10,053 bases of DNA, from NCBI GenBank assembly GCA_031384695.1, contig JANNAV010000213.1, positions 1-10,053 on the forward strand, written 5' to 3'. The translations under genes and the position numbers were made by a program. Position 1 is the first letter of the stretch. Every line of letters starts with the position of its first letter. The notes under the pieces are model-generated. The model ran no database searches. It was given only the letters and a program-made list of their open reading frames with translations, and was not told the DNA's origin. Positions 1-6,021 of this stretch are shown in pieces. This DNA is from JANNAV01 sp031384695 (GTDB lineage Bacteria > Pseudomonadota > Alphaproteobacteria > Rhodobacterales > Rhodobacteraceae).

Positions 1-324
1 GCGGCGCTGCGCGAGTTGGAGGAGGAGACGGGGATCAAGGCCCCCTCGGTCAAGTTCCTGGCCAAGACGCACCACTGGCTGACCTATGATCTGCCGCCTG
101 AATTGCTGGGCAAGGTGTGGGGCGGCAAGTATCGGGGGCAACGGCAGAAATGGTTCCTGTTCCGCTTTGACGGCGACGACGCCGAGGTTGACATTGCCAA
201 GGAGCATCCGGAATTCGCCGAGTGGCGCTGGATCGGGACGGAGGAGATGCTGGCCGCCATCGTGCCGTTCAAGCGCGATGTCTACGCCCAGGTGATCCAA
301 AGCTTCCGCGCCTATCTGAAATAG
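1..324 (+). CDS. rppH: RNA pyrophosphohydrolase RppH (Nudix), 3' part
   Basis: Partial gene, open at the left edge, with base 1 being the first base of a codon; 107 residues are visible and end at a TAG. The first residues, AALRELEEETGI, are the second half of a Nudix box (REx2EExG), including the metal-binding glutamates. The rest has the pattern I know from RppH/IalA proteins: HHWLTYDLPPELLGKVWGGKYRGQRQKWFLFRF, then HPEFAEWRW and a C-terminal VPFKRDVY. RppH removes pyrophosphate from 5'-triphosphorylated mRNA in the cytoplasm and so starts RNase E-dependent decay. The missing N-terminus should hold about 50 residues, including the first half of the Nudix box. A GC-rich hairpin begins four bases after the stop codon. 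The family assignment is secure; the choice of RppH over another Nudix hydrolase rests on the WGGKYRGQ and VPFKRDVY stretches. Confidence 0.93.
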   Translation, partial: AALRELEEETGIKAPSVKFLAKTHHWLTYDLPPELLGKVWGGKYRGQRQKWFLFRFDGDDAEVDIAKEHPEFAEWRWIGTEEMLAAIVPFKRDVYAQVIQSFRAYLK

Positions 325-327
325 TTT

Positions 328-357
328 GGGGAGGAGGGCTGCTCGTCCCCCCTCCCC
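328..357. terminator. GC-rich hairpin after rppH
   Basis: An 11-position stem pairs 328-338 (GGGGAGGAGGG) with 347-357 (CCCCCCTCCCC), with 10 of 11 pairs (335 against 350 is A/C) and an 8-base loop. It starts four bases after the rppH stop. There is no T-tract on either strand, so it is not a textbook intrinsic terminator. It may act as a 3'-end stabilising hairpin or with Rho. Confidence 0.45.
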
Positions 358-362
358 GTGCA

Positions 363-395
363 GGGTCGCGCGCTGCGGCTTGGCGCGCGCGCCCC
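363..395. terminator. Second GC-rich hairpin between converging genes
   Basis: Positions 363-373 pair with 385-395: GGG with CCC, a T/C mismatch, then CGCGCGC with GCGCGCG. That gives 10 of 11 pairs around an 11-base loop. It lies eight bases beyond the stop of the minus-strand gene ending at 404 and five bases after the first hairpin. It also lacks a T-tract. Its position between two converging genes makes a terminator or 3'-end role likely. Confidence 0.4.
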
Positions 396-403
396 ACGTT
401 CTG

Positions 404-664
404 TCAGGCGTCCTGTGGCGCCAGAACCTGAGCGGTGATGCAGTCGGATTTCGCGAGGGGGCAGGCTTTGACGGTGTGGGCCTGCACAGCCGCTTCGGGC
501 CGGGTCGTGGTTTTCGCCTGCTCAAGGCCTGATGCAAAGACCAGCGCCGCAACCGCCACCACACAGGCCAGATCGAACGCGCCGTGGGCCAGCGTGACGA
601 TGTGGTGGGCGATGTCATCGCACAGATCGCGCAGGGCAAGCGTCAGGGTGTTTGGTCGGGGCAT
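404..664 (-). CDS. Small single-TM protein, unknown function
   Basis: An 86-residue protein that I do not recognise. The ATG at 664-662 is preceded by GAGG six bases upstream, a good ribosome binding site. The same frame is open 13 codons further upstream, but without such a site. Residues 1-27 (MPRPNTLTLALRDLCDDIAHH...) look cytoplasmic. Residues 28-47 (AFDLACVVAVAALVFASG core) form one hydrophobic helix. The C-terminal tail of about 40 residues contains Cys68 and Cys75, which could form a disulfide if the tail is periplasmic. The gene is divergent from the secreted protein at 855 and convergent with rppH. Overlapping plus-strand frames here are rich in Arg, Ser and Trp and look like shadows. 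Reality of the gene is likely from the RBS and the TM helix, but not proven. Confidence 0.55.
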   Translation of the reverse strand: MPRPNTLTLALRDLCDDIAHHIVTLAHGAFDLACVVAVAALVFASGLEQAKTTTRPEAAVQAHTVKACPLAKSDCITAQVLAPQDA

Positions 665-746
665 TCTGGCCTCATGAACTGCGGCTGCAACGGGTGCGGC
701 CAAAGGGATGCCTCATCTGCGGTGGTTGGGCACGGCCAAGCAATAT

Positions 747-775
747 CGGCCCGGTGCTAGGGGATAACCGGGCCG
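747..775. repeat. 9-bp perfect inverted repeat in divergent upstream region
   Basis: CGGCCCGGT at 747-755 is the exact reverse complement of ACCGGGCCG at 767-775, with 11 bases between them. It lies in the 190-bp region between the divergent starts at 664 and 855. If transcribed it would form a strong hairpin in either leader; as DNA it could be an operator. Confidence 0.5.
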
Positions 776-796
776 GAAGGGCCAAAAGGTTCGGGA

Positions 797-811
797 TGAT
801 ATTGAATATCA
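797..811. promoter_or_regulatory. 15-bp palindrome, candidate operator
   Basis: TGATATTGAATATCA is a perfect 7-bp inverted repeat around a single central G, in an AT-rich patch of otherwise GC-rich DNA. It ends 43 bases before the ATG at 855. That is where a regulator controlling the secreted-protein/winged-helix operon would be expected to bind. Binding by the neighbouring winged-helix protein is only a guess: OmpR-type domains more often bind direct repeats. Confidence 0.4.
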
Positions 812-854
812 AGCCGTATGCGCCCAAGGTAAGGACAGTGTATAGGAGTTCGTG

Positions 855-1154
855 ATGCGCCCCCCTGCCCCCAGACTGCTATTGGTTTCCGCTCTTGTTG
901 CGCTGATGGCGCTGCCGGCGCATGCCGAATGCTATGTCGACTACAAGGCCAAGCGCGACGATCCTCATGGTCTGGCGTATGGTGTCAGTCAGGTCAGCGA
1001 TGCCGTATGTGACAAACCAAATCAGGCCAAAGCCGAGCTTGCGCCACGGCTTGCGGTAGATGGCTGGACTTTGTTGAAGATTCTGTCCAGTTTTGGGCCC
1101 GAAGGCTTAGATGAAAGAAGAGCGAATGCCGGAGACTTCTTCCTCCGTTACTGA
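855..1154 (+). CDS. Small secreted two-cysteine protein, unknown function
   Basis: A 99-residue protein. The ATG at 855 has AGGAG six bases upstream (844-848), which fixes the start; an in-frame GTG at 852 is less well spaced. Residues 1-24 are a classical signal peptide: RPPAPR, then a Leu/Val/Ala-rich core, then AHA before the predicted cleavage at Glu25. The mature protein of about 75 residues carries Cys26 and Cys52, a likely periplasmic disulfide. Its C-terminal half, ELAPRLAVDGWTLLKILSSF...DERRANAGDFFLRY, looks like a conserved compact domain; I recall similar small proteins in Rhodobacteraceae annotated as hypothetical. Its 3' end overlaps the start of the winged-helix gene by 44 bases, which suggests translational coupling and a shared role. 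I cannot assign a function. Confidence 0.8.
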   Translation: MRPPAPRLLLVSALVALMALPAHAECYVDYKAKRDDPHGLAYGVSQVSDAVCDKPNQAKAELAPRLAVDGWTLLKILSSFGPEGLDERRANAGDFFLRY

Positions 1155-1830
1155 CAGTTTGCGCGCGGGAAACCGCGTTGTTGGTTATGGAATTGCGGCC
1201 ATCGTCCTGATCCTGCTGTTGGCGGCGATCATCCTGTTTGTGAACCTGCCCGACGCCAATGCGTTCAACGCACGGGTCGAGCAGTTGTTTGTCGATAATG
1301 ACGATCTGAAAACCGGGGCCGAGATCAAGCTGCTGGAGATTCTGGCCCAGTCCGGCACCGCGTTTTCCGAGGTGCTGCAAAGCTACCGCATGGTGATCTT
1401 CGTGCTGTTGATCTTTGCCACCGCCCTGCTGCTGGCGGCGCTGGTGTTCCTTGTCACCATCATCGCCCTGAACCGCCGCATCTCGGCGATCCAGCGTTCG
1501 GGGATACAAGTGTCTACCCTGCTGATCTCCCGCGAATCGCGCGCGGTTTATATCAACGACATGGAGTTTGCCCTGACCGAAGCCGCCTTAGAAACCCTCG
1601 CCGTGCTGGCCGAGGCGCGGATGGACGACGAGGTGCTGACGGGCGCGCAGATCGAGGCCGTCATCTCGGGCCGCGACGCCGCCGATTGCGACGAGGCGGC
1701 AGGCGCCACCCGCATCAAACGCCTGCGCGATACCCTTGGCAATCAGATGGTGTCAGAACTGCTGGTGAAAACCATCACCCGGCGCGGCTATATGCTGGCG
1801 GTGGGCAAAGACACCATCAGGATGATCTGA
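1111..1830 (+). CDS. Two-TM membrane protein with C-terminal winged-helix domain
   Basis: A 239-residue protein. Residues 24-45 (VVGYGIAAIVLILLLAAIILFV) and 94-120 are strongly hydrophobic helices. The 48 residues between them are acidic and probably periplasmic. The N-terminus and the NRRISAIQR stretch after TM2 are basic, which supports both ends being cytoplasmic. Residues ~145-232 look like an OmpR/PhoB-type winged helix: VYINDMEFALTEAALETLAVL, a variable middle, then RIKRLRDTLG and LLVKTITRRGYMLAV, the typical recognition-helix and wing pattern. The likely role is a membrane-bound one-component transcription regulator sensing an envelope signal, analogous to ToxR/CadC but with the DNA-binding domain at the C-terminus. 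The start at 1111 (GAAGG five bases upstream) is uncertain; ATG 1126 is equally possible. Both overlap the upstream secreted-protein gene, a possible signal partner. Confidence 0.8.
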   Translation: MKEERMPETSSSVTDSLRAGNRVVGYGIAAIVLILLLAAIILFVNLPDANAFNARVEQLFVDNDDLKTGAEIKLLEILAQSGTAFSEVLQSYRMVIFVLLIFATALLLAALVFLVTIIALNRRISAIQRSGIQVSTLLISRESRAVYINDMEFALTEAALETLAVLAEARMDDEVLTGAQIEAVISGRDAADCDEAAGATRIKRLRDTLGNQMVSELLVKTITRRGYMLAVGKDTIRMI

Positions 1831-1850
1831 ACCGGCGCGACAAGGCGGCC

Positions 1851-1923
1851 CCGCAAGCGTAGTTTCGCGGCACGACGGATACACTACATAGAACCCTACA
1901 CCAAACCGACGCGGCGCTTGCGG
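1851..1923. repeat. Distant 9-bp inverted pair in convergent gap
   Basis: CCGCAAGCG at 1851-1859 is the exact reverse complement of CGCTTGCGG at 1915-1923, with a 55-base spacer. It fills most of the 99-bp gap between the stop at 1830 and the parC stop at 1930. No T-tract follows on either strand. It could be a loose transcript-end structure, or chance given the GC content. I see no other terminator in this gap. Confidence 0.25.
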
Positions 1924-1929
1924 CGGATT

Positions 1930-4233
1930 TCAATCAAACCGGTTGTCACGCGGAAAGCCGCGCGGCGCCATCCGGCCTGCGGTGGCCCGCGCCGCTTGCC
2001 ATTCGGTGAGGTCGGTTTCCGTCCGGGTCCGCCCCGCCGGGTCTTTCCAACTGAGCCCTGCGGCCAGCGTGAAGGTCACCGCGTCCACCAGCCCGCCATC
2101 CTTGTATTTCTGCAACCGCACGCCCTTGCCACGCGCCATTTCCGGCAATTCGGCCAACCCGAACACCAACAGCTTGCGGTTATCGCCCACCACCGCCACG
2201 GCATCACCGCTCACCTTACGGCAAACTGCTGTTTTTACACCATCTTTTACCGTCAACACCTGCTTGCCCGCCCGCGTCATCGCCAGCACCTCGTCCGAAA
2301 GCACCACGAACCCGTCCCCGGCACTTGAGGCGACAAGCAGCTTCTCCCCCGCCCGAAAGATCATCAGATCGACAATCTCCGCCTCGTTCGGCAGGTCTAC
2401 CATCAGGCGCACCGGCTCGCCCATCCCCCGCCCGCCGGGCAGACTTGCGCCCAAAAGCGTGTAAAACCGCCCGTTGCCCGCGATCAGCAAAATCCGGTCG
2501 GTGGTTTCCGCATGAAAGGCAAAGCTGGCCCCATCGCCATCCTTGAACTTTTGCTCTAATTCGAGCCCCACATGCCCCTTAAGTGCCCGTATCCAACCCA
2601 TTTTCGAACAAATGACGGTGATCGGCTCGCGCTCGATCATCGCGTCATAAGGCACCTCTTCCACCTCGCCCGCCTCGGCAAACAGCGTCCGCCGCGCCCC
2701 CGCTTTGGTGCTTTTGCCAAAGGTTTTGCGGATCACCTCCAACTCGGTGCCGATCTGCTTCCACTGCAGGCTGTCGCTTTCCAGAAGATCGGCCAGATCA
2801 GCCCGCTCTTTCATCAATACATCCCGCTCGCGCAGCAGTTCCAACTCCTCCAGCCGCCGCAAAGACCGCAGCCGCATGTTCAGAATGGCCTCGGCCTGCA
2901 GTTCCGAAAGCTCGCCCTCCCCCGGCGCGGGCGGCACATAATCCTTCTCGGCCATCGCCCGCACATGCACCCGGCCCCAATCCTCGGCCATCAAAGCCGC
3001 CTTCGGATCATCGTCATAGCGGATGATATCAATCACCCGGTCAAGGTTCAGGAAGGTGATGATAAAGCCTTCCAGCACCTCCAGCCGGTGATCAATCTTC
3101 TCAACCCGGTGCTCCGACCGGCGCTGCAAAACGTCGCGCCGGTGATCCAGAAACGCCCGCAACACCTCTTTCAGATTGCAGACCTTCGGCACCTTGCCAT
3201 CAATCAACACGTTCATATTCAACGAGAATCGCGTTTCAAGGTCCGAGTTCCTGAACAGCGCCCCCATCAGCATCTCGGGCGCCACCGTCCGCACCCGAGG
3301 CTCCAGCACGATGCGCACATCCTCGGCAGACTCGTCGCGCACATCCGCCAAAAGCGGCACTTTCTTCAACTGGATCAGTTCCGCCAGCTTTTCGATTAGC
3401 CGCGATTTCGGCACCTGAAACGGGATCTCGGTAACGATGATCTGCCACGTCCCGCGCCCCAGATCCTCCACATGCCACTTCGCCCGGGTGCGAAAACTGC
3501 CCCGCCCGCTGCGATAGGCCTCCAGCACCTGCGCCCGCGGCTCGACAATCACCCCGCCGGTCGGAAAATCCGGGCCGGGGATCAATGCCACCAGATCCTC
3601 CACGCTCACGCCCGGGTCGCGCAGCATCGCATGGCAGCCAAGGATCAGCTCATCCAGATTATGGGGGGGAATATTCGTCGCCATCCCCACGGCTATGCCA
3701 CTGGAACCATTGGCCAAAAGATTGGGGAATGCCGCCGGCATCACCACCGGCTCTTCCAGCGTGCCATCATAATTCGGGCGGAAATCCACCGCGTTTTCCG
3801 CCAGCCCTTCCATCAACGTTTCGGCGATCGCCGTCAGCCGCGCCTCGGTATAGCGCGCCGCCGCCGGGTTATCGCCGTCGATATTGCCAAAGTTCCCCTG
3901 CCCATCCACCAGCGGATAGCGTACGTTGAAATCCTGCGCCAACCGCGCCATCGCATCGTAAATCGCAGAATCGCCATGCGGGTGATAGTTGCCCATCACA
4001 TCGCCGGAGATTTTGGCCGATTTGCGGAAGCCCCCCGTCGCCACCAGCCGCAACTCGCGCATCGCAAACAGAATCCGCCGGTGCACCGGCTTCAACCCGT
4101 CGCGGGCATCGGGCAGGGCGCGGTGCATGATGGTGGAGAGCGCATAGGTCAGATAGCGCTCGCCAATGGCGCGCGATAAAGGCTCTCTCACCTCGACAGG
4201 CTCGATTTTGGGGTCTTCGGGCTCATCTGACAT
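1930..4233 (-). CDS. parC: DNA topoisomerase IV subunit A (ParC)
   Basis: A 767-residue protein, close to the 752 residues of E. coli ParC. With ParE it forms topoisomerase IV, which unlinks replicated chromosomes. The start MSDEPEDPKIEPVEVREPLSRAIGERYLTYALSTIM is typical of the alphaproteobacterial protein; the frame stays open 107 codons upstream but that stretch overlaps the divergent promoter region and is low-complexity. The winged-helix/tower region includes DGLKPVHRRILFAMRE (45-60), and the catalytic tyrosine is Tyr128 in AAARYTEARL. The quinolone-resistance region (GNYHPHGDSAIYDAM) has Ser89 and Asp93 at the positions of E. coli Ser80 and Glu84, so it looks wild type. The C-terminal beta-pinwheel (about 490-740) lacks the QRRGGKG GyrA-box, which supports ParC over GyrA. 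No strong ribosome binding site precedes the start. Confidence 0.96.
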   Translation of the reverse strand: MSDEPEDPKIEPVEVREPLSRAIGERYLTYALSTIMHRALPDARDGLKPVHRRILFAMRELRLVATGGFRKSAKISGDVMGNYHPHGDSAIYDAMARLAQDFNVRYPLVDGQGNFGNIDGDNPAAARYTEARLTAIAETLMEGLAENAVDFRPNYDGTLEEPVVMPAAFPNLLANGSSGIAVGMATNIPPHNLDELILGCHAMLRDPGVSVEDLVALIPGPDFPTGGVIVEPRAQVLEAYRSGRGSFRTRAKWHVEDLGRGTWQIIVTEIPFQVPKSRLIEKLAELIQLKKVPLLADVRDESAEDVRIVLEPRVRTVAPEMLMGALFRNSDLETRFSLNMNVLIDGKVPKVCNLKEVLRAFLDHRRDVLQRRSEHRVEKIDHRLEVLEGFIITFLNLDRVIDIIRYDDDPKAALMAEDWGRVHVRAMAEKDYVPPAPGEGELSELQAEAILNMRLRSLRRLEELELLRERDVLMKERADLADLLESDSLQWKQIGTELEVIRKTFGKSTKAGARRTLFAEAGEVEEVPYDAMIEREPITVICSKMGWIRALKGHVGLELEQKFKDGDGASFAFHAETTDRILLIAGNGRFYTLLGASLPGGRGMGEPVRLMVDLPNEAEIVDLMIFRAGEKLLVASSAGDGFVVLSDEVLAMTRAGKQVLTVKDGVKTAVCRKVSGDAVAVVGDNRKLLVFGLAELPEMARGKGVRLQKYKDGGLVDAVTFTLAAGLSWKDPAGRTRTETDLTEWQAARATAGRMAPRGFPRDNRFD

Positions 4234-4323
4234 GGATGTTGTGTAGATCGGGCGCAGGCGTCGGTCCAGCCCGAAAACAAACACGCCGCAGACCGCGTGA
4301 TTTTCCCCCGAAATTACCGCTTC

Positions 4324-4352
4324 GCAAACGCCCGAACTGTGGTAAACGTCAA
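4324..4352 (-). promoter_or_regulatory. Possible parC promoter
   Basis: On the minus strand TTGACG (4352-4347) matches a -35 box well. Seventeen bases later lies GTTTGC (4329-4324), a poor -10 box. It sits 90 bases upstream of the parC start in the 145-bp divergent region shared with the SH3b gene. Alphaproteobacterial promoters tolerate weak -10 boxes, but this call is tentative. Confidence 0.3.
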
Positions 4353-4378
4353 AAAAATACCTTGTATCCGGGTGCCCG

Positions 4379-4831
4379 ATGTTTCGTTTGTTGGTTCTTT
4401 TGTGCGCCGGTTTGTTCCTCGCCCTGCTGATTGGCGGGCAAGATCGGGGCCAGTTGCGCTTTGGTCTGATGAATGCCCCCGTGGCCGCCAAAGCACCCAC
4501 CCCGCTGCCCGAAGCGCCGGTCGAGGTTACCGCCGCCGCCTTTGCCCCCGCCAAACCGGTGATGATAGCCCCCGCTCCCGTAGCGGCCGCGCCGTTGGTC
4601 GCCGAACCGCCCGCTCCCGCCGCGTTCGAACCGCAGGTGTTCTACATCGACGCCAAAAGCGTCAACGTCCGCTCCGGCCCCGGCAAAACCAACCCGGTGA
4701 TCGCCCGCCTTGCCCGTGACGAAGCCGTGCTGGTGGTTAGCCAGACCGGCGAGGAAAACGGCTGGTCCCTGATCCGCATCGAGGGCGATGGCGTCGAAGG
4801 CTATGTCGCCACCCAGCTTTTGCGCCCGTAA
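4379..4831 (+). CDS. Membrane-anchored SH3b-domain protein
   Basis: A 150-residue protein. Residues 1-21 (MFRLLVLLCAGLFLALLIGG) form a signal peptide or signal anchor. Residues ~30-83 are an Ala/Pro/Val-rich linker (AAKAPTPLPEAPVEV..., APAPVAAAPLVAEPPAPAAFEP), probably extended in the periplasm. Residues ~86-150 are a bacterial SH3 (SH3b/SH3_3) domain: FYIDAKSVNVRSGPGKTNPVIARLARDEAVLVV, then GWSLIRIEGDGVEGYVATQLL. The VNVRSGPG and EGYVATQLL motifs are diagnostic. Such domains bind peptidoglycan or other cell-wall ligands, so an envelope role is likely, though no catalytic domain is attached. The gene is divergent from parC; the ATG at 4379 lacks a strong ribosome binding site. The exact ligand cannot be inferred. 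Confidence 0.85.
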   Translation: MFRLLVLLCAGLFLALLIGGQDRGQLRFGLMNAPVAAKAPTPLPEAPVEVTAAAFAPAKPVMIAPAPVAAAPLVAEPPAPAAFEPQVFYIDAKSVNVRSGPGKTNPVIARLARDEAVLVVSQTGEENGWSLIRIEGDGVEGYVATQLLRP

Positions 4832-4900
4832 CCGCCGCGATCCGTTTGCGCTTTGGCCAATATCGCCCTAAACAATGCAGCGAATACAGGCGGTAACACC

Positions 4901-5728
4901 ATGGCGCAACGCTCTATCCTCATCACCGGCTGTTCTTCCGGCATCGGCCTTGACGCCGCACGCGGCCTGCACGCCCGCGGCTGGCGGGTGTTCGCCACCT
5001 GCCGGGTTGAAGCCGATTGCGCCCGTCTGCGCGCTGAGGGGCTGGAAAGCTTCGTGCTGGATTACAAGGACGAGCCGGGCATCAAGGCCGCCGTCGCCGA
5101 GGTTGTCCTGCGCACCGGTGGCACGCTTGATGCCCTCTTTAACAACGGCGCTTACGGCTTGCCCGGTGCTGTCGAAGACGTGCCCCGCGCCGGCCTGCGC
5201 GAGACGTTCGAGGTTAATCTTTTCGGCTATCACGATCTGATCTGCCAGGTGATCCCCCTGATGCGCGCCCAAGGCCATGGCCGGATCATCAACTGCTCCT
5301 CCGTTCTGGGTCTGGTGGCGCTGAAACTGCGTGGCGCCTACGTCGCCACAAAATTCGCGATGGAAGGCCTGACAGACTGCCTGCGGATCGAGATGAAGGG
5401 CACCGGCATCGAGGTGATCCTGATCGAGCCCGGCCCGATCACCAGCCAGTTCCGCGTCAACGCCGCCCGCCAGTTCGAAAAGTGGATCGACGAAAAAGCC
5501 TCGGTCCGCACCGCCGAATACGCAGCCCTCCGCCAACGTTTCGTATCGCAAACCGGCCCCGACCGCTTCGAACTGCCCGCCAGCGCCGTCACCGCCGCCC
5601 TGCTCCGCGCGCTTGAATCGCCGCGCCCCAGGGCGCGCTATTTCGTCACCACCCCCACCTACCTGATGGATTTCGCCCGCCGCGCCCTGCCGACATCGCT
5701 GCTGGATTGGGTATTGGGCAAAAGTTAA
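4901..5728 (+). CDS. Classical short-chain dehydrogenase/reductase (SDR)
   Basis: A 275-residue NAD(P)-dependent oxidoreductase. The ATG at 4901 is preceded by AGGCGG (4888-4893) at good spacing; the frame is open 16 codons further up, from 4853, but without a better site. The Rossmann motif TGCSSGIG is at residues 9-16. NNGAYG at 81-86 is a variant of the SDR NNAG motif. The catalytic set is Asn106, Ser134, Tyr147 and Lys151 (SSVLG...GAYVATKFA), and EPGPITSQF at 176-184 is the usual PG stretch after beta-6. Arg26-like basic residues and the TCRVEAD stretch after beta-2 suggest NADP(H) but do not prove it. The 17beta-HSD-like SDR subgroup fits best by overall pattern. The substrate is unknown. 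It is co-directional with the next genes, 83 bases upstream of the HIG1-like gene. Confidence 0.9.
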   Translation: MAQRSILITGCSSGIGLDAARGLHARGWRVFATCRVEADCARLRAEGLESFVLDYKDEPGIKAAVAEVVLRTGGTLDALFNNGAYGLPGAVEDVPRAGLRETFEVNLFGYHDLICQVIPLMRAQGHGRIINCSSVLGLVALKLRGAYVATKFAMEGLTDCLRIEMKGTGIEVILIEPGPITSQFRVNAARQFEKWIDEKASVRTAEYAALRQRFVSQTGPDRFELPASAVTAALLRALESPRPRARYFVTTPTYLMDFARRALPTSLLDWVLGKS

Positions 5729-5811
5729 CCACCGCCCATCCGCCCGCAAAAATTTAGGTTCGCTTTTCCGGTCAAAACCACTAGATCCCCCCTATCACCG
5801 GGAGCGCCGCC

Positions 5812-6021
5812 ATGTTTTCAGACCCCCTGTTTCTCTTCGCAGTCATCGCCTGTTTTGTCGTGCTGATCATCCTGATGATCGGCATCGGCGCCTTCGCCAA
5901 AGGCGGCGCTTTCAACGCCAAACACTCCAACCGCCTGATGCGCTACCGCATCATCGCGCAGGCCGGGGCGGTGATCCTGATCGTGGGTTACGCATGGCTC
6001 CGCTCGCGGGGCGGCAACTGA
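5812..6021 (+). CDS. Twin-TM HIG1-domain protein
   Basis: A 69-residue integral membrane protein. The ATG at 5812 has GGGAG (5800-5804) seven bases upstream. TM1 is about residues 6-28 (LFLFAVIACFVVLIILMIGIGAF) and TM2 about 47-63 (IIAQAGAVILIVGYAWL). The loop between them reads KHSNRLMRYRIIAQ, which matches the basic Asn-x-Leu-Met-Arg-x-Arg...Gln motif of the HIG1 (hypoxia-induced gene 1) N-terminal domain. Mitochondrial HIG1 proteins associate with respiratory complexes III and IV. The role of the bacterial relatives is not settled, so I claim only a membrane protein probably near respiratory complexes. Its TGA overlaps the ATG of the adenosyltransferase by one base, which implies one transcript and coupled translation. 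Confidence 0.85.
   Translation: MFSDPLFLFAVIACFVVLIILMIGIGAFAKGGAFNAKHSNRLMRYRIIAQAGAVILIVGYAWLRSRGGN

Noticed and set aside
652..855. 67-codon plus-strand frame between the divergent genes
   Set aside because: No ribosome binding site; it spans both inverted repeats and the promoter region and has no protein-like features.
994..1509. 171-codon minus-strand frame over the secreted-protein and winged-helix genes
   Set aside because: Its Gln/His/Asp-rich sequence is antisense to TM helices and a signal-peptide gene that have good starts and coherent domains.
1851..1923. attachment site or mobile-element end suggested by the 9-bp inverted pair
   Set aside because: No transposase, target duplication or integrase is near, and a 9-bp pair with a 55-base spacer is not enough; kept only as a low-confidence repeat.
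2572..4179. Long plus-strand open frames opposite parC (2572-3399 and 3472-4179)
   Set aside because: They are His/Arg/Gln-rich translations antisense to a secure parC and reflect the high G/C at its third codon positions.
4234..4554. 107-codon in-frame extension upstream of parC
   Set aside because: It would overlap the divergent SH3b gene and its promoter region, is low-complexity (Ala/Gly, then Arg/Lys-rich) and does not resemble ParC N-termini; MSDEPEDP at 4233 matches the family start.
4868..5749. 293-codon minus-strand frame opposite the SDR gene
   Set aside because: Antisense to a complete SDR with all catalytic motifs; its translation is Gly/Asp/His-rich with no recognisable domain.
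5729..5811. Sigma-70-like promoter TTCGCT / TAGATC before the HIG1-like gene
   Set aside because: Spacing is 17 bases, but each box matches only three of six consensus positions, too weak to report.
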